Positions 35,796 through 47,768 of a stretch of DNA of 64,000 nt are shown in pieces. The notes below the pieces were generated by a model that was not told where the DNA came from, made no database searches, and saw only the letters and a program-made list of their open reading frames with translations. The stretch's first letter is position 1. Each line of letters begins with the position of its first letter. Source of the DNA: Erigeron canadensis (lineage: Eukaryota > Streptophyta > Magnoliopsida > Asterales > Asteraceae); NCBI RefSeq assembly GCF_010389155.1, contig NC_057767.1:20037723-20101722 (forward strand). Direction: 5' to 3'. The translations under genes and the position numbers were made by a program.

Positions 35796-36872
35796 TTCTA
35801 TAGGTTTTTCACTTGTGATACTCTTGATGAGTTAGTTATTCACCCTAAATTCTTGGTTTCGAAAGTTACATCAAAGAATTCTTGGTTGTGGCATAGAAGG
35901 CTTTCTCACCTAAATTTTCCAACCATCAATACTTTGGTCAACAAGCATCTTGTTGAAGGCTTGCCGGACTATAAGTATGAGAGTGATCATGTTTGTCCTT
36001 CTTGTGCTATTGGGAAGATTAAACGAGCTTCTCATAAACCGAAGAAATCTCCAAATTCATTAGCACCTCTTCATTTGCTTCACATGGATCTTTGTGGGCC
36101 GATGAAAGTACAAAGTCAAAATGGGAAGAAATACATCTTGGTTATTGTTGATGATTATTCAAGATATACTTGGGTCAAGTTTCTTGCCTCCAAAGATGAA
36201 ACAACTCAGATTTTGATCGATTTCATCACTTTTACTCTAGTAAATCTTCAACTTCCAGTCCGTTACATCTGTTCGGATAACGGTACTGAGTTCAAGAATG
36301 CCGTATTTGATGAGTTTTGTAAATCCAAGGGCATTACTCACCAATTCTCTGCAGTTCGTACCCCACAACAAAACGGTGTCGTTGAAAGGAGAAATCGAAC
36401 GCTAGTGGAAGCTGCAAGAACAATGCTTGCTTATTCCAAGTTGCCTTCCAATATGTGGGCTGAAGCTGTTGACACTGCTTATCACACTCAGAATCGGTCC
36501 ATTGTCAATCAGCGTTTCGAGATGACTCCTTATTAGGTTGTTAACAAACGTAAACCCAACATTATCTATTTTCATATCTTTGGGTGTGTTTGTTATACTT
36601 TGAATGATCGGGAGAATCTTGGAAAGTTCGAGAGGAAAGGTGATGAAGGTTACTTTGTTGGTTATTCCAAGACATCAATTGCCTACCGAATCTACAATCG
36701 CCGAACAAATACAATTCAAGAAACAATGAATGTTTGGTTTGATGAGATGTCGGGCATGATCTTTGAACAAGAAAGTTTGATACCAACAATTAATGATCCA
36801 AGTGCTTCAAGTACTTCATCAAGGACTTCTACTTTAGCATCTAAATTCAAGAAGTTTCCAACAATGAATTAG
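35796..36872 (+). pseudogene. Sirevirus C integrase (nearly intact)
   Basis: The zinc-binding motif (LWHRRLSHLNF; CPSCAIGK) and all three catalytic acids are visible: HMDLCGPM, CSDNGTEFKN and QQNGVVERRNR. The frame 35853-36536 ends at a TAG after FEMTPY and resumes in the same frame (CYTLNDRENLGKFERKGDEG) to 36872. It is the best-preserved integrase in the window. The start is unclear because protease and its upstream region were deleted. Confidence 0.9.
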
Positions 36873-38940
36873 ATATTCTTTTTGAAGAATTCTACAATTC
36901 TAAACCGATTCATGATGAAGAACCTCGAGTCATCATTTAACCAATTCTGACAAATAATCCAGCTCCTGACAACAAACATGAATCATCATCAAGTTCATCT
37001 GAGCAAGGTGCTACATCTTCTAGTAGTAGTTCTTCATCCTCTTCTAATGATTCTTCTTCACCACCTTTTCCTAATATTTCTTCTCAAGTGAATGTTCAAG
37101 AACAACCTACCCAGTTTACTCAGACTACCAATCCGATAAACACTCCAAATGTGTATGTGCCACTTGACTTCGATCATCCATCCTATTAGGAAGCTATTCT
37201 ACCAAGCTATGATTTAATCTCTCAACAAAACTCAGGTTTCAATGATGATGATGTAGATGTTCAACAACAAGATCCTCTTCCTCATGATCGCAAATGGTCA
37301 CGTATACTGAAAAATCATCCTACTGATCAAATTATTGGAGATCCACAAGCAGGAGTATCTACTCGTACTTCAGTAAACGAATGTCTTGTTGCACTTTCTC
37401 TCAGCAACATCGAACCCAAAACTGTCTCTGAAGCTCTTTATGATCCAGAGTAGGTTAAAGCTATGCAAGAAGAACTCGCTTAATTTGAAAGACTGAAAGT
37501 ATGGAGATTAGTTCCAAATCTAAGAAAAGATGAACCTATTGAAACAAAATGGATTTTCAAGAACAAGAAGGATGAGAATGGAGTAGTAGTAAGGAACAAA
37601 GCTTGACTAGTTGCAAAGGGTTATTGCCAACAACCTGGTGTTGACTTCGACGAAACTTTTGCTCCAGTTGCAAGAATGGAAGCCATTCGGAATTTCTTAG
37701 CTTATGCGCATTCCGAAACTTCACTGTGTTTCAAATGGATGTGAAGACAGCTTTCTTGAATGGTGAACTCAAAGAAGAAGTTTATGTTGAACAACCAGAA
37801 GGTTTTGTTGATTCTAAAAGGCCAAACCATGTCTACAGGTTAGACAAGGCTCTCTACGGTCTTAAGCAAGCACCAAGCGCATGGTATGATTCCTTAACTA
37901 CTTTCTTGGTTAGAGGTGGCTTTACCAAAGGCACAATAGACCCTACACTGTTCTTTCGTAAACAAGGTAAAGATGTTCTTCTTGTCCAAAAATATGTTGA
38001 TGACATTATCTTTGGATCAACCAGTCAAACATTTTGCCGAAACTTTTCATCTCTAATGGTTAATCATTTTGAAATGAGCATGATTGGGGAAATGAACTAC
38101 TTTTTGGGTCATCAAATCAAACAATTACCAAATGGTATTTTTATATCACAAGGTAAATACATTAATGATATGTTGAAAAAGTTTCATATGACTACATGTT
38201 CTTCAATTTCTACCCCAATGGCTGCTCGAACAAATATTAATGCTGATAAAAATGGGAAACCATTTGACCAAAAGGGATATAGAAGTATGATTGGTTCATT
38301 GTTGTATCTTACAGCATCTCGCCCAGATATAATGTTTGCAACATGTATGTGTGCTAGGTATCAAGCTGCTCCAACAGATTTACATTTTCAAGCTGTGAAA
38401 CGAGTATTTCGTTATCTGAAGGGTACACCTAATTTAGGTCTCTGGTATCCAAAGGATAATGGATTCAATCTAACTGCCTATTCAGATGCAGATCATGCAG
38501 GTTGTAAGCTTGATCGCGAGAGCACTTCTGGTACTTTACAGTTTTTAGGTGATAAAATTGTGAGTTGGTCTTCCAAGAAACAAAATTGTGTGTCACTATC
38601 AACAGCTGAAGCTAAATATGTGGCTGCGGCTAGTTGTTGTGCTCAAGTGTTATGGATGAAGACGCAACTATCTGATTATGGTCTGAAATATGATCATATC
38701 CCTATCTATTGTGACTCTCAAAGTGTCATTGCTATTGCAGTCAACTCAGTAAACCACTCTCGATCAAAGCATATTGATGTGAGATATCATTTTCTCAAAG
38801 ATCATATTGAGAAAGGTGACATTAAGCTCTACTTTGTGGGCACTGACTATCAGGTTGCAGATTTGTTCACCAAACCATTGGACGAAAAGAGGTTTAATTT
38901 TCTTATCTCCAAGCTTGGCATGTTAAATCTTGAACCTTAA
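36873..38940 (+). pseudogene. Sirevirus C linker, reverse transcriptase and RNase H
   Basis: A Ser-rich linker (37020-37060) leads to RT. Stops at 37187-37189, 37451-37453, 37481-37483 and 37604-37606 replace Trp, Trp, Gln and Arg codons, each a C-to-T or G-to-A change. After a frameshift near 37705, the frame is open from 37726 to 38940: [20 protein letters not shown], catalytic [10 protein letters not shown], RNase [17 protein letters not shown] (normally STAEAEY, Glu to Lys) and [10 protein letters not shown], ending LGMLNLEP. Confidence 0.9.
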
Positions 38941-39224
38941 CTTATTTTGTTCTTGATACATTCTTGAAAAACAAAATACAAAATTTGAAAAGACAAAAAT
39001 CAAATACAAAAATATAAAATTTTTAAAAATAACAAAAAGATTTTCTTTATTTCTTTTCTTTTTAAAGTGGCTTATACATATTCTGTGTATAACCCGTGCT
39101 TCATTGTTTTATTTATTTCCAAAAGAGGCATTCATGATTTCTTTTGAAAACCCTGGGCAAAAATTATTTTCCATCAAAAGATTTTGTTACTCTCTATTGT
39201 TAAACAAAGAATTTTTTCCAAAAC

Positions 39225-39410
39225 TCTCAATTGTTGATATGAGAAGCGAAGGATTGAATGCCTTTGTGTACTCCCTAGTTGTCTCATCTTGAACAATTGA
39301 TTGAGTTAAATGTGTTTAAATGTTTTATTTTCCATCCAACTTGTTGATGTAAGATGCGAAGGATTGAACGCCTTTGTGTACTCCCTAGCAGTCTTACTAT
39401 GAACATTGTT
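39225..39410 (+). ncRNA. Twin stem-loops 3' of pol, element C
   Basis: The first (39225-39305) pairs CTCAATTGTT with AACAATTGATTGAG, ATGAGA with TCTCAT and AGGA with TCCC around GAATGCCTTTGTGTACT (39256-39272). The second (39338-39410) pairs AACTTGTT with AACATTGTT, GTAAGA with TCTTAC and AGGA with TCCC around GAACGCCTTTGTGTACT (39366-39382). They start about 285 bases after the pol stop. Confidence 0.65.
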
Positions 39411-41815
39411 GCTGACGCAAAACTTTGTGTTTCTTAAAATCTTGTTCACATTAGACTTTCAAATTTTTCTGTATATATCACAACAAAGTTTTTTTTTTGA
39501 TTTCACAGATACCAATTTTTGCTCTACCTTTCGATGAAAAACATTTTGATATACCTTTGCATAGATTAAGGGGGAGTTTGTGATTTCAAAACATTCAAAA
39601 CTACAAATGTGTTTTAAATCTTTTCATACGCACGTTTGATGTTTTTCAAAATGACTTTTTATCAATTGAAGTTCAGTGATTAGTTTGCACAAGAATGATT
39701 CGTTCACTCCATGAACTTCATCATCGCCGATAAGTTCTAACCCCGCAGTATACAATTCTTTCATTAGATAGTAAGGGTATTTTGAGTGATGATGATTTCG
39801 TGCAAATAGGTTGGAGGGAGTAAAGTCGAAAAGTGAGAGGTTATGGTGATATGTTGTGAGAAAAGGGTTAAAAGAAATGATACCCTTCCCTAAATTTCTC
39901 AAATCGTCGGGTAAAACACATTTCTATCGGATGTCATTTGTTGATATCTTGATAAAGACTTCATGGACCCAGTGAAGCGATGCATATCTTTACCTAACCA
40001 CTTAAGTGTTTCTTAACAAATACTTGTTTCATTTTTCACAGAGATTTTTACATTTCTATTGACCCTTCATTTGGAAGATGTTAATATTGAAAAAGGGGGA
40101 CATTCTGCTCCAGTCCCCGACTTCATTTGATCACACTATGTCTAGAGCTATCGTGCTTGATCATTCATTTGATCATTTTCATTTTCTTAAGACACATTTG
40201 AGTCATATCTTTGTGATATTATTGCTTATCTATGTGATATAACCGGAACATTTGTAGTGATATCTTAATTGATATTCCACGATGATCAAATGGAAATCCT
40301 ACCAATGCTAACATCTTTTCCAACATTGAACGTAGGTCTCATAATTGCATTTATGTGATCATCGAGTGAACGAGAAGTCTAATAGTGACCTCGGATTTTA
40401 CCTAAAAGTCTTTAAGGATAATAGATTGTGGTTATCGAACGCTTCGGTTGTACTAACCATGATTTATATTCTTTAGAGCAATCTAGTGGTTGAAAAGCCG
40501 CAGACCGAACTATGTTAGAACATTGCTTTGTGCATGTCTCAATGATACATAGGAAATCTGAAAACTGTTATACATTTCTATCGGTCATCTCATTAATCCT
40601 TTTTGATTTTTGAACATGTTAACGGATCATTCTTATCCGGTTTCTTTTCTCATCTCACAAACACAAAAACCACCAACACCATTCTATAACATTTGTATCA
40701 ACAACTTTAACCTTACTTTTAGTTAACCTTAGGATTTTTTGGGTTGGGCTAATGGTTTGGGTTGATACGTTAATGGTTAATATTTCTCCATGTGTGTCTA
40801 GTTTTAGTTTGTCATATTTCTTGTGACATTTTCTCAATCATTGATTGCATAATGACATTGGTTCCCAACTTTGTCATTATGAGGGGGAGAAAACAATTAT
40901 GATTGATTGAGAGAAAAATTTTGAGCTTGATTTGTGCAAACATGGAGTTAGTAAGAAGGCTGTAGTGTGTGTATGGAGGTTAGGGATGAAGATAAGAGAG
41001 AATATTTAGAGTTAAGGATGTATGGGATCAATGGAAGTTCAGTCAATTGAGCTCAGATTTTCACGTTTTCACTGAATTTTAGTCGACTGAGTTCTTGACT
41101 TGAAAAGGAAAATCAAGATGATTACAAAGATAAAAATGAGACCAATAATGAGAGGATATTATCTCAAGATGGAACAAATGTTCAAAGATGATCCAAAATG
41201 TTTATACTCATGAATTGAGGGGGAGCATGATCACTTCATAAGAGATTTATCCAAATTTCATTCAAATATTTACTCTCCATAGTGTTCAACTTAAATAAAA
41301 CAAAGATCAAAGCTACGAAAAGTTGAAAATTGAATGGAAGATTCAAAACCAAGAAGTAAAGATTCAAAAGAGTCTTCATCAACAGATTTCATTCAAGATC
41401 TTCAAGTTGTTCATTTACACTAGTTCAAAAATGTCCCTATGCATACATCAAGGGGGAGAGTACAAGTTGTTTATACTTTATTCCTAGAAAACAATTTTCA
41501 CTCAAGAATCGAAGATTGAAGAACCAACGCCAAGTTTATACCTTCCGCATTTTCAAAAGACAACTCTGATTCTTGGTTCAACAATTTTCAAAGATTCAAG
41601 ACACACTTTATTCTCTGTTCAATTAAGAACATTGAGAATTACCTGATGTTTTAACTTCAAGAAGTCCAAGACCAAGATTGATTCAAGCTCTCTAAAGAGA
41701 ATGAGAAAGCTTTGAAGTCTTGTTTCATCATACCAATTGTCTTCACCACCGGGCTCATCTACTTCATTCCTACAAGACAAAATAACACGTACTTCATCCA
41801 TTACAATATATCACT
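39411..41815 (+). other. Long 3' noncoding region of Sirevirus C with repeated polypurine tracts
   Basis: No coding region. Internal polypurine tracts at 39568-39576, 40091-40100, 40881-40890, 41217-41226 and 41450-41460 precede the terminal one. It is colinear with the X 3' region on the other strand. Multiple tracts are a known Sirevirus feature. Confidence 0.75.
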
Positions 41816-41826
41816 AAGGGGGAGAA
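41816..41826 (+). promoter_or_regulatory. Terminal polypurine tract of Sirevirus C
   Basis: AAGGGGGAGAA immediately before the 3' LTR. Confidence 0.9.
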
Positions 41827-42179
41827 TGTTAGAAATCCAAAAATAGTGATAAATTGTAATTAAGATTGTGGACTTACTTGTTGTTAAATCATAGATATAT
41901 GATAACTAAGGATGAGAAGCTAAATATAAAGTTTAGCATGTGTAAGGACTTATTGTATAAATACTCCTCATTCCTTAGGCATCATATATATGCATGTACA
42001 TATCACTATTTCAATAACAACCCTCATAATTTTCTTACACCTCAGTCCGTCTCAAAACACACACACACACACACACACACATACTCTCTCTCGATACACA
42101 CACTAAACACACCAAGAACACACACACTTACATCCGCCATTGTTCAGATCGAATCTAGAGCAGAAATCATGTTATTACA
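41827..42179 (+). repeat. 3' LTR of Sirevirus C
   Basis: 353 bp, TGTTAGAAATCC to GTTATTACA. It is longer than the 5' copy mainly through an expanded CA run (42058-42080). Confidence 0.95.
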
Positions 42180-43345
42180 GAAATTAAGTCAATTTTCTGA
42201 GAAAAATTGAGCATAACCTCCCTTTATATTTGAGAGTATTAGATTTTGAGCAAAACCGATCTCTTTCGAGTTCAGTTACCCATCCAAGTGTTTTTCAAAT
42301 CAAAACATCAACCACACAGCGCACAGACCCTAAGACGATCCTGACAAACGATCCTGACAAGATTGTCTTGGTCTTGGTCTTAAGGGTTTGTAAGGAAAAC
42401 ACATGAATGTGGAACTAAGACGGTCTTGGCAAGATCGTCTTATTTCCAAGTCGTTTTAGAACCAAGACGATCTTGGACAAGATCGTCTCAGAACCAAACA
42501 GCCTTGAATCAAGGAAGACTTTGCCAAAGTCGTCCTATTTCCAACTGGTTAATCATCAAAGCACAATGTGATTCAAATGAACATTTAAGCATGGCAAGAC
42601 ACTAATATAAATTAAAGTAACCAAAAATTTAACAACACAAACCACAAAAATCAAAAATAACCTAGATCAATATGAAGATCGTCCTAGGTCATCGTGAAAA
42701 CGGTAACAAAACCCTATTCTTGTTTCGATGATCAACACAAAAGTTTTTTGAAGTGATTTTGAAAGAGAGAGACTGTGTGTATGTGTGTGTTTTTACGGGA
42801 AAATGGAATGAAAAAGAAAAAGTAAGATAAAGAAAAAATTCCTCCTTCTTGTTAAGGAAGAAAAATAGATCGGGTCGGGTCAACTGAGTATGGACCGGGT
42901 CAATCAAGGTTTTTGGTCGTTTTGAAAAAAATGGGCTTTAAAATTTAATAAAAATTTTTGGCTTATGGGCTTGATTTAAAACAAATCAAAACAAAACAAA
43001 CAATAAATAATTTATTTATGATTTTCTAAACTTTAGCAATAAGTTTCTCTTCAAATAGTGCAAATACACAAACTCCCCGTGGAATCATGAATTATCCTTT
43101 TTCTCCGCCTCAAACATTTCATGATATATAAGCACATAAGCATAGCATCAATGTTTGACAGATAATGAATGAAAGAGAAAGAGAGGAAGGATTTGTACAA
43201 AACATGCAGAGGTAATTAAATGCATTGGTAATTAGCACTTATTTGAGATTGTTTCTTTAAAAAGAAACTTATTCTACGATCATGTGTTCAATGTAATCCA
43301 AGATAGGAACACTAAACACAGACCTTTATTACCTGCAAAACACAA
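42180..43345 (-). promoter_or_regulatory. H inter-ORF region (right of C)
   Basis: Noncoding. GATCGT palindromes at about 42416-42441, 42463-42491 and a variant at 42502-42527 (AAGACTTTG/CAAAGTCGTC) continue the series at 32890-33170. Further right are a GA/GT-rich stretch and AT-rich DNA. Together with the left portion it forms a leader-like segment ahead of the accessory ORF. Confidence 0.5.
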
Positions 43346-45404
43346 TTAAGTTTGTTTTGGTACCCACTTTTGAATGGGTCCTTTTGGGTTAGAGGAAACA
43401 TTCAAGGTATACAAATGGGGTTTCCGAACAAGAGGTTTATTCTTAAAATTCATCACTATCCCATTAAAATCAACAATCAATGGTTTAGAAATCACAGTAG
43501 AAGATTTAGAACTTATTACAGACCATGGTTTAGCTAAATTACTCAAATTTGAATCAAATTTCCTATTAGGAATCTTATTCTTGTAATCATTAGCTATCCA
43601 ACTTCTTCTCACTGGTGATTTAACAGACACTTGTGTTTTAGCATAGCTAGTAGATATTATTAATGAAGATTTAGGAATCCACTTATGGTTACTAGCTAAA
43701 CTATTTTCTCCTGTAACAAATAAATTTTTAGAATTAGTTCGAGGAGTTAAAAACACATTTTAATAGTTGGTTTTCTTAGAAGATTTGATGTTCTGTTTCT
43801 TTGGGTTTCCAATAGTGAACCAACCATACTGATCTCTATATCTGGTTTTACCATTAGATGTATCTTTGATTAGAAAATCTTTGTTAGACTTTGACAACTT
43901 AGGTAAAGAACTAGATTGAGAGTTAACTTTTGGAGCAGTGGTTCTATAAACTGATGAAGTATCAACCTTGTTCTTTGAGGTAGTTGGAATGGGCTTTTTA
44001 CCTTTGACAGGTGGTGAATGCTGACCTTTGGGTGAATAAAATGAAGTTGGAGCAATCTTGGATTTAGATTCCTTCTTTGATGCAACTTTAGGCTTTTTGG
44101 GTGACAGTTTTTTAAGTTCTTTTTCAACTTCCGGTGCAAAAACATGATCAGTTTCCAAAAACTTATCAAGTTCTTCAATAGTAAAATCTTGAACTTTCAT
44201 TTGAACTTCTGGTTTGAAAATAGTTTTGTTTGTCAACTTTTCAATTAATGCTTTTGCTTTAGCCTTAAGATCTTTAGGAGTCTCAATCTTTTGCTCTAAG
44301 TTCACTTTATTTTGGTCAACAGGGTTGTTCATTGGAGTATCAAAAGAAAGTATTTTCTTGACAGAAGCAAGAATTTTTGCTTTCAAAGTTTGAACTTTCT
44401 CTTCAATTTGGAAGAATGATGATAGCATTGAGGTAGACATATCATGAATCTCTTGAGGAGAAATGCTATCACTCTGCATATCTTTAGAATTCTCACACCC
44501 ATGGGATGGTGTGGAGCAATCAACAGATTTAGGATCATGCAGCATTTGGGTAGGGGTGGTCTCACTTACCTTTGGAGAATGATCTTGAGTTTTCAGAAGT
44601 TCAATGACTTTTTGTTGAGACTCAATCTTTTGTTTTAAACCTTCAATTTCCTTTTCCAATATGGTAGTTGGAATATAAGCTCTTTTGTGAAATTGGTTTT
44701 GAACAAACTTTTTGAGAATCATTTTCAGGAATTGAAATGTTGTCTATTTCTTCTAACTCATAGATGGATCAGGTAAGAGTTTTGTTGTATGTGTCATTTA
44801 GAGCAACATAATCAATACCAATCTGATTTGTTTTTGGTCTTTCAACATCATCTGACTCAAAGTCATCCTCAGATGGTCTGATGAATTCTTGAATTATGCC
44901 AAGTCTAAGGCATTTTTCATCATAAAGTGGACCAAGGTCTTCTTTTTGAATTCTTTCCAGGTGTGCTGGGTTCTCATAACACAAACCAAGAAGAAGTTTT
45001 GTTCTATCAATCTTTGACTTGTTATAATAAGTAGTCAAATTCAGAAGAGGATTTTGTTCAACTTTATAGATTTGTTCTTGATAGAACAAAACATTTGCTT
45101 TCAACTCCTCAACCTGTTTTTGAAGAGTTTCAATTTCAACTCCTTTGAGAAAACAAGTACTGTTTAGATTAGAAATCTGTCGTTCATGCTTTTCACAGTT
45201 GGGTCTAGAATCTTTCTTTTTATTGGTGAGAAACTCAACATCAGCTTGTCTTGCATTTGCTCTTATCCACTCATTGGTTTTCTTAAGCTTTAGGGTCTCA
45301 ATGGTCTGCTTGAGTGAATGGACAGTCTCTTCAAGGTCTTGACATTTGCTAGTCAACTGAGCATTGGGAGAAACAACTTGAGAACTGTTACTTGACAAAT
45401 GCAT
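43346..45404 (-). pseudogene. Element H coiled-coil ORF (Gag C-terminal region without Gag core)
   Basis: Starts MHLSSNSSQV at 45404, after the leader. It matches the post-knuckle coiled coil of A (NEWIRANARQADVEF; FLKGVEIETLQKQVEE; YKVEQNPLLNLTTYYNKSKI; then AYIPTTILEKEIEGLKQKIE). A Lys/Ser-rich linker follows, ending GPIQKWVPKQT, the sequence normally found just before protease. No protease follows. A frameshift lies between 44769 and 44722 and an in-frame TAA at 43760. The Gag domain and zinc knuckle that precede this part in A are absent, so the product could at best be a structural or assembly factor. Function is unknown. Confidence 0.8.
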
Positions 45405-46169
45405 TTTTTTTAAAGATTCCCAATCACAATAACTTCAAATGATCAAACCACAACACACAGAACCAGACTCCTAGGACGATCTTGGCAAGATCGTCTTAAC
45501 ACCAAAAGCAAGGAAACCACTAGGACGATCTTGGGAGATCGTCTTAAAAACAATTAAGTAAGACGGTCTATTGGATGATCGTTTCAAGGTACTTTCTTTA
45601 AGAACACCAGAAACTACAAAATAGTCGTATTGAACACTAATTTGCTCTTCTCACTTAATTTTGAGAGTTAGAACTTGATTCAAAACAAAAATGCTCATAA
45701 TTCAATCGCGCACAACCCTAGCAACAAATTTATAGCTCAAATCAACTCAAACTGAAAATTCAAAATCTCATCAACTTTCCAAAAATTTTGGATTATGATC
45801 AAAACAATGAATTGGATTCTGAAACTTGACAGGATGATTTTTGAGATGATTTGGAATGTATCTGTGATCAAAAACAGAACAATTGAGTGATAATCGATGG
45901 TGAATTGGTGAAAAACAGAGACGGTTTTGGTGATGAACACAAAAACTGATAAATTGATCGAAATTCTCTTAAATCTGTATGAATTTTCACAAATGTTATA
46001 TCAATAGACTCGTAATCAAAATCCTGATCGAGTGGTGAACAAAATTCAGCTTGAAATTAACCGAATCAAAATCCCACAGAATGTTTGTAGGACGGTCTTG
46101 AGAGAAAATTTAGATTTTAATGAATTTATCACAAAATTGAGCAATGGATCTTCAACAGATTGTTGTTTT
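45405..46169 (-). promoter_or_regulatory. Leader of element H with GATCGT boxes
   Basis: About 765 bp. Palindromes AGGACGATCTTGG/CAAGATCGTCTT at 45471-45498, 45523-45547 and a variant at 45561-45586. Organised as in C but shorter. Confidence 0.65.
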
Positions 46170-46181
46170 GCTCTGATACCA
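46170..46181 (-). promoter_or_regulatory. Primer binding site of element H
   Basis: GCTCTGATACCA on the plus strand, the complement of TGGTATCAGAGC, two bases from the LTR. Confidence 0.95.
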
Positions 46182-46183
46182 CA

Positions 46184-46476
46184 TGTAGAATGATGCTAAA
46201 TTCGTGTTTTGATGCGGAAGAACAGTGATTATTAATGGCAGTTTGTGTGTGTGTGTTAGTGTGTGTGTTGTTGAGAGAGAAAAGTGTGAGAGGGAAAGAT
46301 GATTTCAATTCAGAATATATTTCTGTTACAGCTTAATCATCAAAAGTTTTATGGAATGTAGGATTGAGGGGTTTATATACTCCTAGCAAATTACAAAAGC
46401 TCCCCCTCAACCTTACAATATTTACACAAACATACCAAGTTAAGTAATACAACTAAGCACTATTTATATTTCTAAA
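46184..46476 (-). repeat. 5' LTR of element H
   Basis: Begins (plus strand) TGTAGAATGATGC and contains a GT-rich block like the A and C LTRs. The outer end near 46476 (TTTCTAAAA) is inferred by comparison with TTTCTAACA of X. It interrupts the Z gag frame after DKQKIAYF. Confidence 0.75.
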
Positions 46477-47768
46477 AATATGCAATCTTCTGTTTATCAA
46501 AAGTGTTTTTTATTACAGTATCTTGTCTGGGTGAGTTCATCCAAGAGTTAAATATTTTTTGTTCTTTTGCAAGCATATTTAATAATTCTTCTTTTTCAAC
46601 TTCCAGTTTAGCTACCAAAGACTGATAGCTTCTCAGAGACAACTGGACATCTTTTAGTTCTTTTAATCGGGCCTGACTGGCGTTCAGTTCAGAAGTATTT
46701 ATTTCAAACATTTTTAGACTCTCTGAACGGACAGTTTCAACAAAATTTATGTCAGCCACTATAAGAACTAAAAGATCCAGTTTCAGTTATTCGTTACTTT
46801 CATTTCCAAAAACACTAACCTTTTTCATAATGATGTCCACCCAATGACCCGATTCGACATCAGTTTTCACAACATGACCTTGATCTTCTCTTGCCATGAA
46901 ACACATATCCCTCACTTCTTCTTCATCATCTGAGGACACATCAGAATCTTCCCATTTTTCAGTGTTCGCGATCATGCAACTATTGTTGGAAGAATCTTGT
47001 GCCATTAGAGCTATGTGGGCCTTTAGTTTCTTGTATTTGGCCTTGTAGCTCTCGTCAGATTTCCAAAAAATAGAGTGGTTAGGGGCAGATGATGAGGGTT
47101 GACTAGATTTGCATTCCTTCATGAAATGTCCTTTATTTCCACACTTAAAGCAGACAAGATCAGACTTATCAATAGAAGCACTGGATGCAAATTGTTTGCC
47201 AGGACGTTTAGACTTGACCTTAAAACGATTAAACGTTTTAGCCAGCATGGCAACGAGATCATCCTCGTCATCCTCATCACATTCATGAGTAGGATAATCA
47301 ATTATACCAGTTTCATTAAATCTGCCACTATCTTCTTCACTGAGTTACTTTCGTCACTCTAAGAAGATAGTAAGGCAGTGCTTTGTGGCTCAGAATACTG
47401 AACCATTGCAGTACCAGTAGAAGCATGATTTTTGGCATCTTGCTCAACCACGGCTCTCTCAGCTTTGTTCTCTTCAGTATATCTGAAGGCTCCATATAAG
47501 GATGCTAGAGTATGGCTGTGCAAGGTTTTTCCTTGTCTCAAGACTAAAATCAAGTTTTCCCATTTTGAAGGTAAAATATCACAAAACTTTTCCAAGAGAA
47601 TTTCTTTATCTTTTTCAACACCTAATGCCTATAATTGATTTACTAAATTTGAAAATCTGATGTAGGTTTGAGTTAAAGATTCATTTGAATAAGCAAAGAA
47701 AGCTTCATATTTCTTGTTTAAAGCAACTTCTCTTGTGACTACAGTCTCTTTGGTGCCTTCAAACTGTC
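46477..47768 (-). pseudogene. Sirevirus Z Gag, C-terminal part
   Basis: Continues Z Gag beyond the gypsy insertion: EALNKKYEAFF-type Gag end, LPSKWENLILVLRQGKTLHS, zinc knuckle CFKCGNKGHFMKEC (about 47115-47156), acidic segment and coiled coil (FVETVRSESLKMFEIN; LVAKLEVEKEELLNM). It is clearly B-like. Stops near 47636 and 47359 and shifts near 47250 and 46770 break it. H cuts it at about 46476. Confidence 0.85.

Larger units (their letters stand above)
33246..42179 (+). mobile_element. Sirevirus C, full-length insertion with target duplication
   Basis: 8.9 kb with both LTRs and GAAAT at 33241-33245 and 42180-42184. The LTRs differ at roughly a dozen positions plus a CA-repeat length change, so it is older than gypsy D. 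Coding capacity is reduced by a deletion from the end of Gag to just before integrase, and by several stops. It lies within H. Confidence 0.95.
32012..46476 (-). mobile_element. Element H: non-autonomous Sirevirus relative (split by C; 3' end lost at B)
   Basis: Reads leftward: 5' LTR (46184-46476), primer site, leader with GATCGT palindromes, a Gag-like coiled-coil ORF, a second noncoding stretch with more palindromes, paired stem-loops and the start of an accessory ORF. No Gag core, zinc knuckle, protease, integrase or RT is present. C is inserted at 33246-42179 (GAAAT on both sides). B cuts H within the accessory ORF at 32012, and the rest of H, including its 3' LTR, is not found. H itself interrupts the gag of Z at about 46476. 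Confidence 0.65.

Noticed and set aside
39624..39902. 92-codon minus-strand frame in the C 3' region
   Set aside because: Antisense to conserved noncoding sequence shared with X; no domain.
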